Of a stretch of DNA of 64,000 bases, positions 43,261-54,831 are shown piece by piece. Both the position numbers and the translations under genes were made by a program. Origin of the DNA: Schizochytrium sp. TIO01 (taxonomy: Eukaryota; Sar; Bigyra; Thraustochytrida; Thraustochytriidae); NCBI GenBank assembly GCA_004764695.1, contig SMSO01000006.1, positions 972,859 through 1,036,858 of the forward strand, read 5' to 3'. The notes under the pieces were generated by a model. The model had not been told where the DNA came from, did no database searches, and saw only the letters and a program-made list of their open reading frames with translations. Position 1 is the stretch's first letter. Every line of letters begins with the position of its first letter.

Positions 43261-45083
43261 CTGAACAGCAGATAACACTAAAAGGTGATACGAAGGGTCT
43301 GTCTACTGGCACCGCATTCTGCAGAAAGAATAGTATCTACCAGTAGGCTCACTGTTTGAGAAACCGAAGTACAATAAGCACTCCTGATGAAAGTGAAGGG
43401 ACACTAAGTCTGCAGGGTTTTCAGCCAATTTCTTTTGTTTGAGTGTGTGACAAAGCAGCTGCTTTTCATCAAATAGAGTCCAAGAGGTGCTTTCGTATCG
43501 ACATCGTCATTAGCCAGTGGACCGCAGCTCTCAATTCTTCATAATTTCGTAAAACATAGGCTTGTTCTAAATGCAAAACACTGTCACACAAGTTTGAAAC
43601 CGCTAATCCTACTGCTAGATACCTGCAATCTGCATAATTTAAAAAAAAAATGTATTACGTGTAGCCTTGATTAGCAACGTTCTGTAGAAATATGTCTCCC
43701 TCTGTTTACATCTAGATAAGCTCCTGTGGGCAGCCCTCTCTTGGCGATCGTTGCAACCTGAGAATTGGATTGCCCACTACAAAATGCAATAAAAAGCAGC
43801 ATGAAAGTTAGGGTGTGCGAACTGAAGATTGCTTTCGTATTAGCTACTGATCTACCTAGAAAAGCGAAGCAAGCCAAACACCCAATCCAAGGAAATTGAG
43901 ACACGAAGTGACTACTGGTCTAGCTCTTGAGTGTGCCCAAGAATTGTATGAGCAGGCTAAATTGCTCGCACTACCAGCTTGGGAACGCTCGTCAGAATGC
44001 CAAGTCAGATTATTGAAGAGAAAATTGATGATGTGCAATGTGTTATACCTCTACTCTGAATATTTTTTTGGACTCTTGTATCTAATTGTTCCAGTTATTC
44101 TTATCTGAGTTGCCTTTAATTCTAAAATTTCATGGGAGACAAACTACTTGAGATAAGGTTGATCTGTTAATTTAAGAAACACTTTACGGATTTTGTGAAA
44201 TGTGGGGACAGCTCTTTCTGCTCGTAGATTGCAGTATTGGCTATACTTCACATAATAGGCCAAGCAACCTACACATTTCCTTTGTGCGGTGCTTGTACCA
44301 GTTGGACCAGGTCAGATTTTGCATTAGAGTAAAGCTGAAGATATTTCAACAGGAACAATAACGCTGAAAATGATTGTAAAGGCAAGTTCAAATTATAGAA
44401 ACAAAAAAATCTTGAATTCAGTTATATTGAGGTACTTGTGAATGCTCATTTCAGCAGTTGCTTTATAGTCAAATATTAGCATCTCAATGGTAGCGACTCT
44501 TTACCACATTATAAAATTGAAAAAGCAAGAATGCCTAATTAGCTCTCGGCTTCCAAGCTATTTGCAAAAGACTTGTCGGCACATCGTGCCATGCATGGGT
44601 TTGCGCTGCTAAGAATTACAAAAGGTAGTACTCCTATCTAGCTAGAGCCACAATCGAGAACGGCTCTAAACAGAACACCACTCCAGAACGTTCTATCGGT
44701 CAGGCACTGTTCCAGCACTGAGTCCATTGAGTCTTCGAGTAGCAATGAGAAGTAGTTTATTTGGCTTGAGCTCTCCGACCAGTGGGAGTTGGCCATGCTC
44801 GATGCAAAGTTGTGGGTAATACATACATAGCAAAAGGTGAGTACTTCTTCTCAAAAGTTAATTTAATTTACGATTAAAGCAGTGTCAAATTGAAGGAACA
44901 GTCTGTGCCAATTCTGATGAGGCGACTTTAGAGTGATTCAACAATGGAAATACGTTCGACTTTTACATCAGCAGCAATCCAGGAACAATCTGCAAAGGTG
45001 GCAGCAACGAACGAGGCAATATTCGAGTATTGCCCACTCCCAAAGTCTTCCACTGTACAACAAAATGATGATGAGCATTCGCT

Positions 45084-45182
45084 TAGGTACCTAGTACCTA
45101 TTACCTTCGGCCATTTCTCTTCGATTTGTGATCTCCCTTCATCAACTACTACATATGTACCTACTGACCTATTAGTAGGTAC
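45084..45182. repeat. Two small GTACCTA hairpins
   Basis: Two inverted repeats lie close together. At 45084-45100 a 7-bp stem, taggtac/gtaccta, has a 3-base loop. At 45157-45182 a perfect 9-bp stem, gtacctact/agtaggtac, has an 8-base loop. Related taggtagg and acctacct strings occur in many other spacers of the window. Confidence 0.6.
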
Positions 45183-48062
45183 CTAGGTAGGCACAAGGTA
45201 TGCGCATGCACTTTGCTACACTATGCGGGGGTACTATAAACCTTTCAGTGCACATATCTCTGTATTTCTCTTGCTATAAAACCCCAAAGGTTTTGAGCTT
45301 TGCTTGCCAAGTGGACTATTTCTAGACACTCTAACGGGGGTATTTTAATCATCACAGTCGCAAATTTTTATTCTTATTTAATTAAAAAGCCTTCAACTTG
45401 AAGTTATTTGTATTTTGTTTAATGTACTTTTATTAAAAAAAAATGAAAAAGAGCTTTTTTTTTTTTGCTTTTTTTTATTTTTTAAAATAGGCGAATAAAG
45501 TAGATATTGTCAAAGTTATTAATCAGCTTGTTACAAATTTATTTTTATTAATCGCGCCAGTGGAATTGTTTCTTTGTTCGTACAAGAAAGCTGACCGTCT
45601 GACCTCGAAGAGGCAAGCGTCGCAGTATCCTGAGATTTCAAAGAGCGCCTTAGCCACAAACAGTCTTTGCACGTTAATCACTCGCTGGCCGATGCTTCTG
45701 ATGCGCGAGGACTCAAAGTTTGGCTCCTCCTCTTCTTCTTCTTCTTCTTCTTCTTTTTCATGGCAGTTTTGGCGTCCCATGTAATTCCTACTATGGCGTC
45801 CTCTTACTAGTACGTTTTAACACACTTATTTGCGTGATTCCGTCTAAAAAGGTTCTCCGATACTGCGGCTGTTTCTGCGGCAGAATAGGCCACTGTGCGA
45901 GGGTATAGCTCACTGTATTGGGCGGGGGCTGCAAGTGAGGTATACTTCCCGCAAGTGGGGTATACTTGCGCCCTGTCGAGGGTCGTTTGTTTCACTTTCA
46001 CAAAGTAGGCTCCATTCGTGCAAGTGAACTAAACTCCTATACCCTTGTTTAGCACATTTGTTTTACTTGCAGAGGGCTGAGCCGGGTGGTCTGTCTCCTT
46101 TTTTCCCTCCCCCTCTCTCTCCACTGGCGCCCGCTTTGGAGGAGGTGATTTTCTCTGACTTTTTCGTTTTCTCGTACTTTAAAAGTTGAAAATCTCTTTT
46201 ATAGGACTCTTAGCCATGATAATTAAATTTGATACAACATCACTATTATTGTTTATTATTATGACCATAATTATTATTATTTTCGAAAGACGCATGTTTT
46301 TAATACTCATTTACTTATTTATTCATTTCTATTCTCTAACTTGGACTGAAAGGTACTAAAACATGAAAAGCTTTTCCAGGTTAAAAAGTGCCAACTGGCG
46401 ACCTGTGAAAGAGACACTCAAACAGACAGAGTTAGCTCATTGCTTTCATCTCGAGGCCAAGCACTCGCGGCCTTATCTTCTTATCGCCAGCCGGAATAAA
46501 TACACGCTGAAGCAAGTTGAAGCACGCTCTGAGTGAATGGCGACGCCCGTTTCCACCTATTCGTTCCAGTCTAATGAATCCAACTTGTCTTGGCAGCTGA
46601 AGGTCGTTGACTTATGCCATTCTGCCCTCGTGGTCTCTCCTTTCAGATTTTCCCATCTGCTCTATGGGTAGGAACTGCCCTAGGGCACCTTTAGCAGAAG
46701 CCTAGCTGGACCTAACTACCATCCATAGCGCGTTTTATGTCGATCCTTCTCATTGCGGCGTATTCGTTTTCAAGACGGTGAAAGCAAATGCAAACACAGC
46801 AAATATCTGGGCACCCTGACGGTCCTTCACTCAAGAGTATCCTTCACAAGAGCGCTTGCTTATCGGAAATCACGCGAGACTTTGCATCATCGCGATCGAA
46901 GTTTCATTTAATCTAAATCTAAATCTATTTATATGATATTCAGAGGCCTATCTCTCTCTATATATATATTTCTTTTGTCAATTAAATAATAAAGGTTGCA
47001 TATCTGCAATGCCACTAAAAGCACTCCGCTTGGAGATGTAGTAGGCATACATAAAGTGCAGAAATACAGACTGATTACTGAGCTTTCAGGCTTTAGCCAA
47101 GTTAAAGCGCCTTTAAATTAAATAAACTCAGCACGTACGCACGAAGTTCTGAAAGTGGAGGGAAAATGGGTTTTTCGGTGGCCCCTTTTAGTTAGTATTT
47201 TAGTATTTTGTGCGATAGGAGGTAAAACATCGAAACGGAGGAAGCAAAAAGATGCCGTGGCTTTCATTCTGCGCAGGCAATGCAAGCAAGTGCCAAAAGC
47301 CGAGGAAGCCGCTTTCTTTCAGCTCTGCCATTTGGGCCACACTCCAGCAACGCACCGACTTTCTTGCGCAGCTCCGCGCTATCCTTGCGATCGTTGCTTC
47401 ATCCGCAATGCCAACATTTCAAGCTTCGCTTCTGGGCACTCTCAATGGTCAGTCTGTCAGTCAGTGATTGGAGCAGTGAGTTAAACGAAACCTTTTAAAC
47501 TCAACAATTATTCACTCATTCATCATTCCTTTCGCTGCTTAGCGAAACGGTAGCTAGTTTTAGCTACTTTGGTGCCTAGCCCCCATTACTGTACACTAGA
47601 AAGGAGGAGAATCAATATAAAACTTTTATTTCAGAATAACAACTATCGAAGGCTTCGAGTAGTAGGTAGTTAGAGCTTTCTTTCTATCATGAGAATGGAG
47701 AACTTCTTTCGTGTCTTTCTATTTCCTTTTATTATTATTTTTTAATAGTTATTATTGTTATATATGTATTTAAAACTTTTAACTTATTGAAAAATATTCT
47801 TAAGTTAAGAAAGAAAGAAAGAAAGAAAGAAGATAGCCTCTTGGCAGCTAGGCACTAGGTACTGTATACTCCTAGCGTTGTTTTTCCCTCCTTTGATATT
47901 TCTTTTTGCCATTTCCCGAATGCACCGGTTCCTGTGGTCTGCCTCCGCCTCCATTTTAGTTTGGTTGGCAAAAGCGGAGAGCGAACCCTCAATTTCAAGC
48001 AAGCTGGCAAGCTGGCAAGCTAGGGATCTCTCTCCATCGCAGCCAGGCCGATCAGCTGGTAA

Positions 48063-48722
48063 TTAGTCAGCCAACGCTGCAGCTTTGAGCCTGAGCTTAT
48101 GCCCTGAGTTTACAAATAATGGGAGGTTTTTTTTGGTAGTGCCTTTGGCCTTGGTTGCGGATTTGCACGGAGGGTGGGACCAGGTTCCTTGGAGGTTCTG
48201 CGCATGTTCTGTGTTCAGCCTTCTTGCTTCTTGTTGTAAGGCTTGCGGCACTTGCCCATCTTCAAGCTGCTCGCGCTCGTGCTCTTGGCTGTTGGGAGGT
48301 GCTGATACGGTGCCGTTGATGGCCTGAGTGGTGTTCTTCCCCACGGACCGCTGGAGAGGATAGCGCGTGTTCGCTGATAACCCGTTTGCCTTGAGCAATG
48401 TTCTGCTCTGGCCAGTTGTGCTCGCAGGTGCGCCCAAAAGGCGAGGGAGTGCTACCGTTTGGCCTATCAATTCCCGCTCCAGTCCTAGGAAATCCTTGGT
48501 TGCAAGGCATTGATTATGACATAGAGGAGCAAAGTTCGAGGTCTCTCGCCTCGAAGCTGCATTTGGGTGGTGGGATATCTCGACACCTTCTCCAAACTCG
48601 ACTGAGACTCGGCTGCCTCTGTCCTCGAAGAAGAATAATAATAATAATAAGAAGGCAATGCTGCTGATGATAAACATCGCTTGCAAACTCGAGGTCAAGT
48701 CGTCTTCAACTTCGACCTGCAT
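48063..48722 (-). CDS. Weak candidate small membrane protein
   Basis: From the first ATG (48722) an ORF of 219 residues would have an acidic N-terminus, one hydrophobic stretch (AMFIISSIAFLLLLLFFF) and a long polar tail ending in basic residues. Part of the hydrophobic stretch is encoded by an aataat/gaagaag simple repeat, and the tail has no recognisable domain. It is the longest uninterrupted frame in its 10-kb surroundings, which is the only reason to list it. A chance ORF is at least as likely. Confidence 0.22.
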   Translation of the reverse strand: MQVEVEDDLTSSLQAMFIISSIAFLLLLLFFFEDRGSRVSVEFGEGVEISHHPNAASRRETSNFAPLCHNQCLATKDFLGLERELIGQTVALPRLLGAPASTTGQSRTLLKANGLSANTRYPLQRSVGKNTTQAINGTVSAPPNSQEHEREQLEDGQVPQALQQEARRLNTEHAQNLQGTWSHPPCKSATKAKGTTKKNLPLFVNSGHKLRLKAAALAD

Positions 48723-49464
48723 CACCTCCGCGGTGTCCCTTTGTCCCGTATCTGCGCACACCCTTCTGAGACTCAGGAAAAGAAGTAATATCACAAAACT
48801 CTTTGACGAAGAGTGAGTGAGTGACTTCGGTCCCCTTTAATGTGGTTGGCCTTCGACGGCGTATGCTTACTCATAGACAGTGCGGACATGACGCAGAAGC
48901 CATTGCGGTCCCAGAGGTTATCTGTCTTTCATCATGATCTGCAGCGAAAAGCATTATTCGATAATGCCACTGACACCTCTCTCTTCACGCGTATTGGTTT
49001 TTTTGTTTTCCGCTTTTTTTCCCATCTCGAAACAAAGCCAAACAAGGAACACACAAAACTCTTTATAAAAACTATTACACTACTTCAATTCCTCATGCAT
49101 AGGAGCCTTTGGCTACTTCTTAGCTAGGCAGCACTCATTTTAATTATTTCTTTTACTTTTCATAGATAAATTAATTGACCATTTGATCTCTTTAATTTTA
49201 TTAAATTAGGAAAATAAAAAGTTAAAAAGCTAAAAAGCTAAAAATCTAATTTAGCCCTTTAGTAGTAGCCTAACAATAGTAGCCAAACAACAAAGAAAGA
49301 ATGTTGTAAAGACAATGGCTGCTTCTGCGAAAAGCTCGCGTGGGGCAGCGTGGAATGCCGCCAAAGACGCAGTTCTCTCGGCGTGAGAGGAGGAAAACGC
49401 CTGAAAGCACCCCTTCGCACGCAGGAGCAGCGGCCCCTCTCCTCTCCAGCGCAAGCTAAGGACC

Positions 49465-49492
49465 CATGACATGACATGACATGACATGACAT
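49465..49492. repeat. (CATGA)n pentanucleotide repeat
   Basis: Five copies of catga. Confidence 0.8.
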
Positions 49493-49593
49493 AGTTGCGC
49501 CTAATCTGCGTGCTTCTTCGCCCCCCTGAAAGAGTGACTAGCACCTCCTAGGCAGGTGCCTAATGGGTCGATCACAGCAAGAGAAAGAGCATT

Positions 49594-49660
49594 TGTTTAT
49601 TTATTATTTATTATTTATTTATTTATTTATTATTGCTTATTTGCTTATTTGCTTATTTTT
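49594..49660. repeat. (TTAT)n microsatellite
   Basis: Imperfect ttat/ttgc tetranucleotide tract. Confidence 0.75.
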
Positions 49661-50182
49661 TGTTTTATGTTTTTTCCATTGTATACATAAAGTGCAGATA
49701 GCAATAGCACTTATAAGATTGAGTGGAACTAGGTTGAAAACGAACAGAGGCGGCTAATTGGTTGTACAGAACGTGTCTGAGCTTACTTCGATGTTATCTC
49801 CTACTTTCTGCGGCGTCTTCTTTATTGCGCGTTGTCACCGTTTTGGGGAGAGAGAGAGAGGTATGTTGTGTCATGGTCTTTCGGGTCTCCTTGCTGTCTT
49901 TTGATATCGCTAGTAAAGGTGCTATCATTATCTTTGGAGTTGTATTATTAGCATTACTGCCACGTACTAGAGCAATTCGTTTTTAATTAATTGAATTAAA
50001 GTTTAAATTAAAAGACAGATTTAACACACGTACATACAGTATTTTCAATTGTATTTTTTTTCAATTAAATAGAAAAAAAGGAAGTATTGGACTTTTGTTT
50101 TCATTTTTCATTTTCAAATATTTTATGTATTTTTTTATTCTTTTTCAAAGTGAGTGAAGAAGCAAAATCAATGAATTAGAAA

Positions 50183-50185
<3 letters not shown>

Positions 50186-50224
<39 letters not shown>

Positions 50225-50296
50225 GGCCTATTATATACATATGAGAGAGACAGAGACGGAGACAGAGACAGAGACAGACAGACAGACAGACAGACT
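50186..50296. repeat. (TA)n and (GACA)n compound tract
   Basis: A ta dinucleotide tract of about 36 bases is followed, after some 20 bases, by gagaca hexamers passing into gaca tetramers (50243-50296). It ends about 260 bases before the start codon of the next gene and so lies in its upstream region. Confidence 0.85.
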
Positions 50297-50557
50297 TTAA
50301 TCTGCGACCGTGCCGTGCATAGGCAGGGTCTCTTTCTTCGCGGTGCGTGTGGCGGAGGCAGCGAAAGCCCCCAGCCCCGGCCGGTTCTCCCTCCCCGGCC
50401 CTCGGTTGGCCTTTGGCTGCTGTTCGAGGTCTTTGTTACGGCTTGTCCATATTTTCCTTCTTTTCTTTGCTCTCTCTCTCTCTCTTTGGTGACTAGTTTG
50501 CTCTTCTAAGGCCCCATCCATTCCCTCATCGATCGTGGTGGTGTCGTCGGCAGCGCC

Positions 50558-52687
50558 ATGAGCAAGCGGGATGGCGCCTCTGTGGCGAGCGGCGTGTCTG
50601 CAGGCGGCGGCGAAAAGGACCCGAAGTCCGCCAAGCGCCTGAAGAAGGAGGTCAAGCCGGGCCAGGGCTTTGACACGCGGTGGAAATTTAAGATCGAGCC
50701 TCAGCCGCCCAAGTTCCCCTTCATGGGCGAGTACTTCGACCTCAACATCTACCTAGTGGACACTGATGGCAAGCTCATGGTGGACTATGAGGTACCCATC
50801 ACCCTTGAGCTCTTTGTTGAAGGAGAGTCCATCCCTGTGCAGAACACGGTGTCCTCTTCACCATGTATTGAGATTGACCCTACTACACCCCCGCTCATCG
50901 AACGCGGCAAAGGCTGCGCAGCTCTCCGCGTTAAAGTCCTTGAACTTTCTCGAACCCGTGGAAATAGAAAGTTCTGCTTCATGGTAAAGCGCAGGGCCGG
51001 TCCTCGCGGCAATCTCCCTCGCGAAGTCAGCCCCGTCATGACCCGCGCAATGCTCGTCGTCAACGCCCACATCGTCGTCACGAACGAGATGCCCAAGGTT
51101 TGGTACAAAGATCAAGGAGGCCGCGACAAATGCATTGACATAGACCTCGAATTAAGAGGTCCAGGAGGCGTCGTCACAGGTCAGGAGGTACCGCTCAAGT
51201 GTGTGCTGCTCTACGAGGACTTCAAGCAGGTTCTGCACCAAGATATTCTGCAACCAAGCCCGACTACAGTGCTCAAGATTGGCGGTAGCGGCAAACAGCG
51301 CATCAGGCTTCGTATTGAGGATGTGTCTAAGAACCACCAAAGCAAGAATTTCCGTATCCGTATTGAACCAGACACAACCAATAGCCCAGTCCACTTCGAT
51401 AAGTCACCCGATGTCACTGGACCAGTGCTCGTCAGGTCCAAGCTTAACAGGCGCCAGAAACAAAAGATCATGGAGCAGCAGAAGGAAATGGCAGACATGA
51501 GCGCAGCGGATGTAGCCGCAGCAAAGCTTGTGCTGCCCAATGGGAAGGAAGGCGTGCAGGACCTCTCTACTTTCAGTCCGCACCTCGCATCAGCAATATG
51601 GTGTGAACACGCCAGAGATGCTCTCGCCGGACTTCAGGCCGTTGCAGCGAGACTCGTACACCAGTATGATGCAACCATTAGACCGCAGGTCAGGGATGTG
51701 CTCGCGAATCGCAAGACTGATGGTATCTTCAGCTCGCTTGACGAGCTGGGACCATCACTGTCTCCAGCGGCGAGAGAAGACTCGAGCGGAGCTGCGAGTG
51801 ACGCTCTCACCTCAGCATCGCATGGAAACAGCAACAATAACCATGGTCAATCAAGTAGCTCGCAACTGCAACCAACAACATCATCGGGATCGATGCTGCC
51901 TTCCACGCAAAGCTTGAACGATATGCCATTGCAGCCGTTCGGAGGCGCCGCGGCAACTGCAGGAAATCTCGGAGGAGTTGGGGTGGGAGGACCCGGAATG
52001 CAGCAACAGAGTACAAACCTCGGAGGACTTGACAGAGGCATCTCAACTTTCTCCATGGCTGGCGTGGAAGACTTCATGAGGGGCACCAGCGCACTCGTGA
52101 GAGGACTCTCCTTGACCATTGGAGGTGGAGCGCACGGACAGTACGGCGGTCCGCCGGATCTGCCCAGAGAAATATCGACGCTATCGTTTCCCGGTGAAAG
52201 CTTTGGAGGCCCTTCGCACTTGGGGGGACCCAGATACCCACCGATGGGCAACTCACATGGGGTAGGACATCAGCAGCAGCAAATGGGTTATGGAAACGAA
52301 CACTCGATTCATTCAAATTCAGGCAACAACCAGGGAATTGCAGAACAACCTGTAAGCATGCGTACGCGCAGGCAAAGGAGTCGAGGGTCCATTGGTGTTG
52401 CATGGATCTGGAGAGAGATTTGTGCAGGTAAAGATGGCGTTGTCAAGGGCCTACCTGCACTAGACAAGAACAAGAGGCTGGTAGGATTCTACTTTAAAAT
52501 CACAGATACAGATACAGGCTTTCGACAGCTCGGGACTGCAGGACTCTCGCCGCGTGATATTTCTGCCATTGAAGAACACTTTGATCGAATTCATCAGACT
52601 GGCACGCCAACCATTGCATCTGTTGAAAGCACAGAAGAAGGCTACGCAATTGCTCAGAACTTCTTTAAAACTGTTGGCATTCACTAA
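50558..52687 (+). CDS. Unrecognised 709-residue protein with two related beta-rich modules
   Basis: Intact ORF with a clear ATG. After a basic N-terminus (KSAKRLKKEVK) come two similar modules, about residues 41-145 and 180-272. Both run Gly-rich turn, then EVPITLELFVE or EVPLKCVLLYE, a Q-rich turn, and finally ALRVKVLELSRTRGNRKFCF or RIRLRIEDVSKNHQSKNFRI. The alternating hydrophobic pattern suggests a tandem beta-sandwich. A basic helix (RSKLNRRQKQK) follows, then a long Ser/Gly/Gln/Asn-rich disordered stretch (about 420-600) and a conserved-looking C-terminal domain from about 614 beginning AWIWREICAG. Basic tail, DNA-binding-like beta modules and a disordered centre would suit a nuclear regulator, but this is a guess. 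I cannot assign a family. Local GC content rises at the 5' end of the gene. Confidence 0.8.
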   Translation: MSKRDGASVASGVSAGGGEKDPKSAKRLKKEVKPGQGFDTRWKFKIEPQPPKFPFMGEYFDLNIYLVDTDGKLMVDYEVPITLELFVEGESIPVQNTVSSSPCIEIDPTTPPLIERGKGCAALRVKVLELSRTRGNRKFCFMVKRRAGPRGNLPREVSPVMTRAMLVVNAHIVVTNEMPKVWYKDQGGRDKCIDIDLELRGPGGVVTGQEVPLKCVLLYEDFKQVLHQDILQPSPTTVLKIGGSGKQRIRLRIEDVSKNHQSKNFRIRIEPDTTNSPVHFDKSPDVTGPVLVRSKLNRRQKQKIMEQQKEMADMSAADVAAAKLVLPNGKEGVQDLSTFSPHLASAIWCEHARDALAGLQAVAARLVHQYDATIRPQVRDVLANRKTDGIFSSLDELGPSLSPAAREDSSGAASDALTSASHGNSNNNHGQSSSSQLQPTTSSGSMLPSTQSLNDMPLQPFGGAAATAGNLGGVGVGGPGMQQQSTNLGGLDRGISTFSMAGVEDFMRGTSALVRGLSLTIGGGAHGQYGGPPDLPREISTLSFPGESFGGPSHLGGPRYPPMGNSHGVGHQQQQMGYGNEHSIHSNSGNNQGIAEQPVSMRTRRQRSRGSIGVAWIWREICAGKDGVVKGLPALDKNKRLVGFYFKITDTDTGFRQLGTAGLSPRDISAIEEHFDRIHQTGTPTIASVESTEEGYAIAQNFFKTVGIH

Positions 52688-53659
52688 CTATAATAATACC
52701 TGCCTTCCTGCGTGTATGTATGCACAAACCCATCCACCCAAACGAATTTTCTGGCACGCGTCCCGTGCAGCCGCTCACAACCGCACACAAATGCACAATT
52801 AATTCATTGTTTGATTGTTTGCTGCAAAATGCAAATGCAACACTACCAGAACCAGCGACGCCTGTGGCCATTATTGTTCTCGTGCTTCGGTCGTCTTGGT
52901 ACAAACGCTTCCTTTGTTTCCCCACTTCCTCCCTTTTTTGGAGTTGCCGGCGCCTATCTTTGCATGGACACTACTGTCATTCATTCTCAGTTAATTAATG
53001 ATGACGAATGAGCTCGCTCTTGCGGATAGATAGTTAGATATAGATAGCTACCCAGGTAATTTGGAAATTTAATCCATAGTACCCTTTCTTAACCACCGCG
53101 ACCATCCACCGCGCAAAGCCAATAATATAATGCTTACGCCATGATCTACTCATCTATCCTTTGCTTTCTCCGGTTTCATCTGATCTAGATCGTTTATGAA
53201 CTGATTAATCTCCTCTTTTTTTTTTACCTACACCAACTTTTATCTCTTCCTTACTTCCGTAATTATTTGCTATACACAGTCCTGTTATTGTACCAAGCAT
53301 GGAGATCCTGTGACTTTCTTCTTCTGCCAACCTGAATTGCATTTCTTCTTGGCGAGCGTTCTTTTGCTTTTGAAGTATTTCTTCCCCGAACCTAATTATA
53401 TGAATTAATACCTGCCTTAATACAATTCGCTACATATTGCGGCATTCTGAAGCAACCCTGGCATACTCTTATACTAATTGCAAGCCTCCTGTGATTACGT
53501 AAAGTGAATTGTGTGTCATAACTTTGCCCTTGACATCGTTTCCATATACTCGCTGTCTTTTTGGAGCCCATTATCGAAAATCCGAACGTTGCACAATAAT
53601 AAAAGTAATAGCGATGAGGTAGTCTGGGTCAGTTCTGTTGGGATCAAGGCAGAAACAGA
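52688..53659. other. Spacer between two plus-strand genes
   Basis: About 970 bases, AT-rich to the right, with an octa- to deca-T run near 53217. It should contain the 3' end of the upstream gene and the promoter of the coiled-coil gene. No gene seen. Confidence 0.6.
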
Positions 53660-54457
53660 ATGTCTCGAAGCGGCGTGGAAAGCTGCGGCGCGAGATGGAG
53701 TGACAAAGAAAATCTCGACACGAGAAGCACTGAGAAGGCGTACCCTCGTGATGGCCTCGAGGTCCTACAGGAGCTGGAGAGCCTTGCAGACGCTCTGACA
53801 CTGAAAGCTTCAGAACATGGGCGAATGGCAAGCCTCGAGCGGGACGCGTCCGAGGCTCGCAGTGAAGGAGCACTATCCACACGGCTCAAAGCTTTAGAGG
53901 CGCAAGTCAGAGCTCTCGAAGAAGAACGCAAAGTTCTCCTGGATTCAGCAAGATCTCGCATGCAAGAAGCGCTAATCATCGAAAAGAATGCCATCGAGAC
54001 CGCCATAGCAGCATCTCAAAGAGCACAACGCCTTAAACAAGAACTTGAGCGTGAACGCACGGAAAATACAAGGCTGCAAGAAGACCTTGCAAGCGCCGGT
54101 GAATATTTAGAACGCACACACAACTCCATCGAGCTGGAGACATCCAGAGGCCTCGACGTGCAAATGGAGCTTGCTCAACGGCTTGAACGAGAGTCTGGTC
54201 ACCGTAGAGACCTCGAGGCACAAGTCAGCAAACTACGTGAATCCCTCAATCGTGAAGAAACCCTCCATAAAAAAACAAGGCACAAACTCAAGGCGCAAGA
54301 AGATCGCCTCACGCAGCTGGAACAAGTGCAGATGGAAAATGAGGACTTAAAAGTGAAAACAGAAGAAATGAAACGTCTCTTACGTGCTGTGTCTAGTCAA
54401 AAACCCTTATTTGATCGTATTCATCGCTTGCAGCGTAAGCAAGAGACAGGTCGATGA
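53660..54457 (+). CDS. Coiled-coil protein, unrecognised
   Basis: A 265-residue protein with a clear ATG. Apart from about 30 polar N-terminal residues it is one long charged helix with heptad spacing (ALEAQVRALEEERKVLL, QRLERESGHRRDLEAQVSKL, LTQLEQVQMENEDLKVKTEE). It ends in a basic tail (FDRIHRLQRKQETGR). There are no cysteine clusters or catalytic motifs. Coiled coils of this kind occur in cytoskeletal, centrosomal and vesicle-tethering proteins and cannot be assigned further from sequence alone. Four of the six genes to the right of 50.5 kb have substantial coiled-coil or charged-helix content. Confidence 0.75.
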   Translation: MSRSGVESCGARWSDKENLDTRSTEKAYPRDGLEVLQELESLADALTLKASEHGRMASLERDASEARSEGALSTRLKALEAQVRALEEERKVLLDSARSRMQEALIIEKNAIETAIAASQRAQRLKQELERERTENTRLQEDLASAGEYLERTHNSIELETSRGLDVQMELAQRLERESGHRRDLEAQVSKLRESLNREETLHKKTRHKLKAQEDRLTQLEQVQMENEDLKVKTEEMKRLLRAVSSQKPLFDRIHRLQRKQETGR

Positions 54458-54831
54458 TATATTTAAGAACACACTAAGGTGTGTGGTGGCGTATGCTTTA
54501 CTCCCTTCTGATTCATTCACATGACCAAAGGGTTCAGCCTAAGCATAATACTTATGCTACTACAGAATCCTTGAGAAACTGTATCGAGATAGGGCCTACA
54601 ACCCAACAAAGGATTAACCTTTCCAGAAATTATATTGCATGGTTAATCAATACACTGATCCTGGCGGAGGTTTTTGATGGATCAATCTTACTAAAGATTT
54701 AATCCTGTTCGGCTTAATCGATCATATATGATGTAGAGTTCTAGTATCCAAATTAAGGACAAACAGGATAGTGCTATTTTGCTTCGAATATGTTTTGTAG
54801 ATGTGATTCTGGAGATTGCAGCAGCTCCCTG
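54458..54831. other. Convergent 3' spacer
   Basis: About 370 bases between the coiled-coil gene and the PA-domain gene. AT-rich; nothing else seen. Confidence 0.55.

Larger units (their letters stand above)
40272..50557. other. Gene-poor interval, about 10 kb
   Basis: No confident gene. It contains a diverged tandem duplication (41.1-43.3 kb), hairpin-like gtacctac motifs near 45.1 kb, homopolymer-rich DNA around 45.4-45.5 kb, a ttc tract (about 45735-45758), gaaa units (about 47808-47831), a catga repeat, ttat and ta tracts, and a weak candidate ORF at 48063-48722. The short ORFs around 47.2 kb look random. Confidence 0.55.

Noticed and set aside
45523-45784. ORFs with poly-Glu or poly-Ser tracts
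   Set aside because: Produced by the ttc/gaa trinucleotide repeat.
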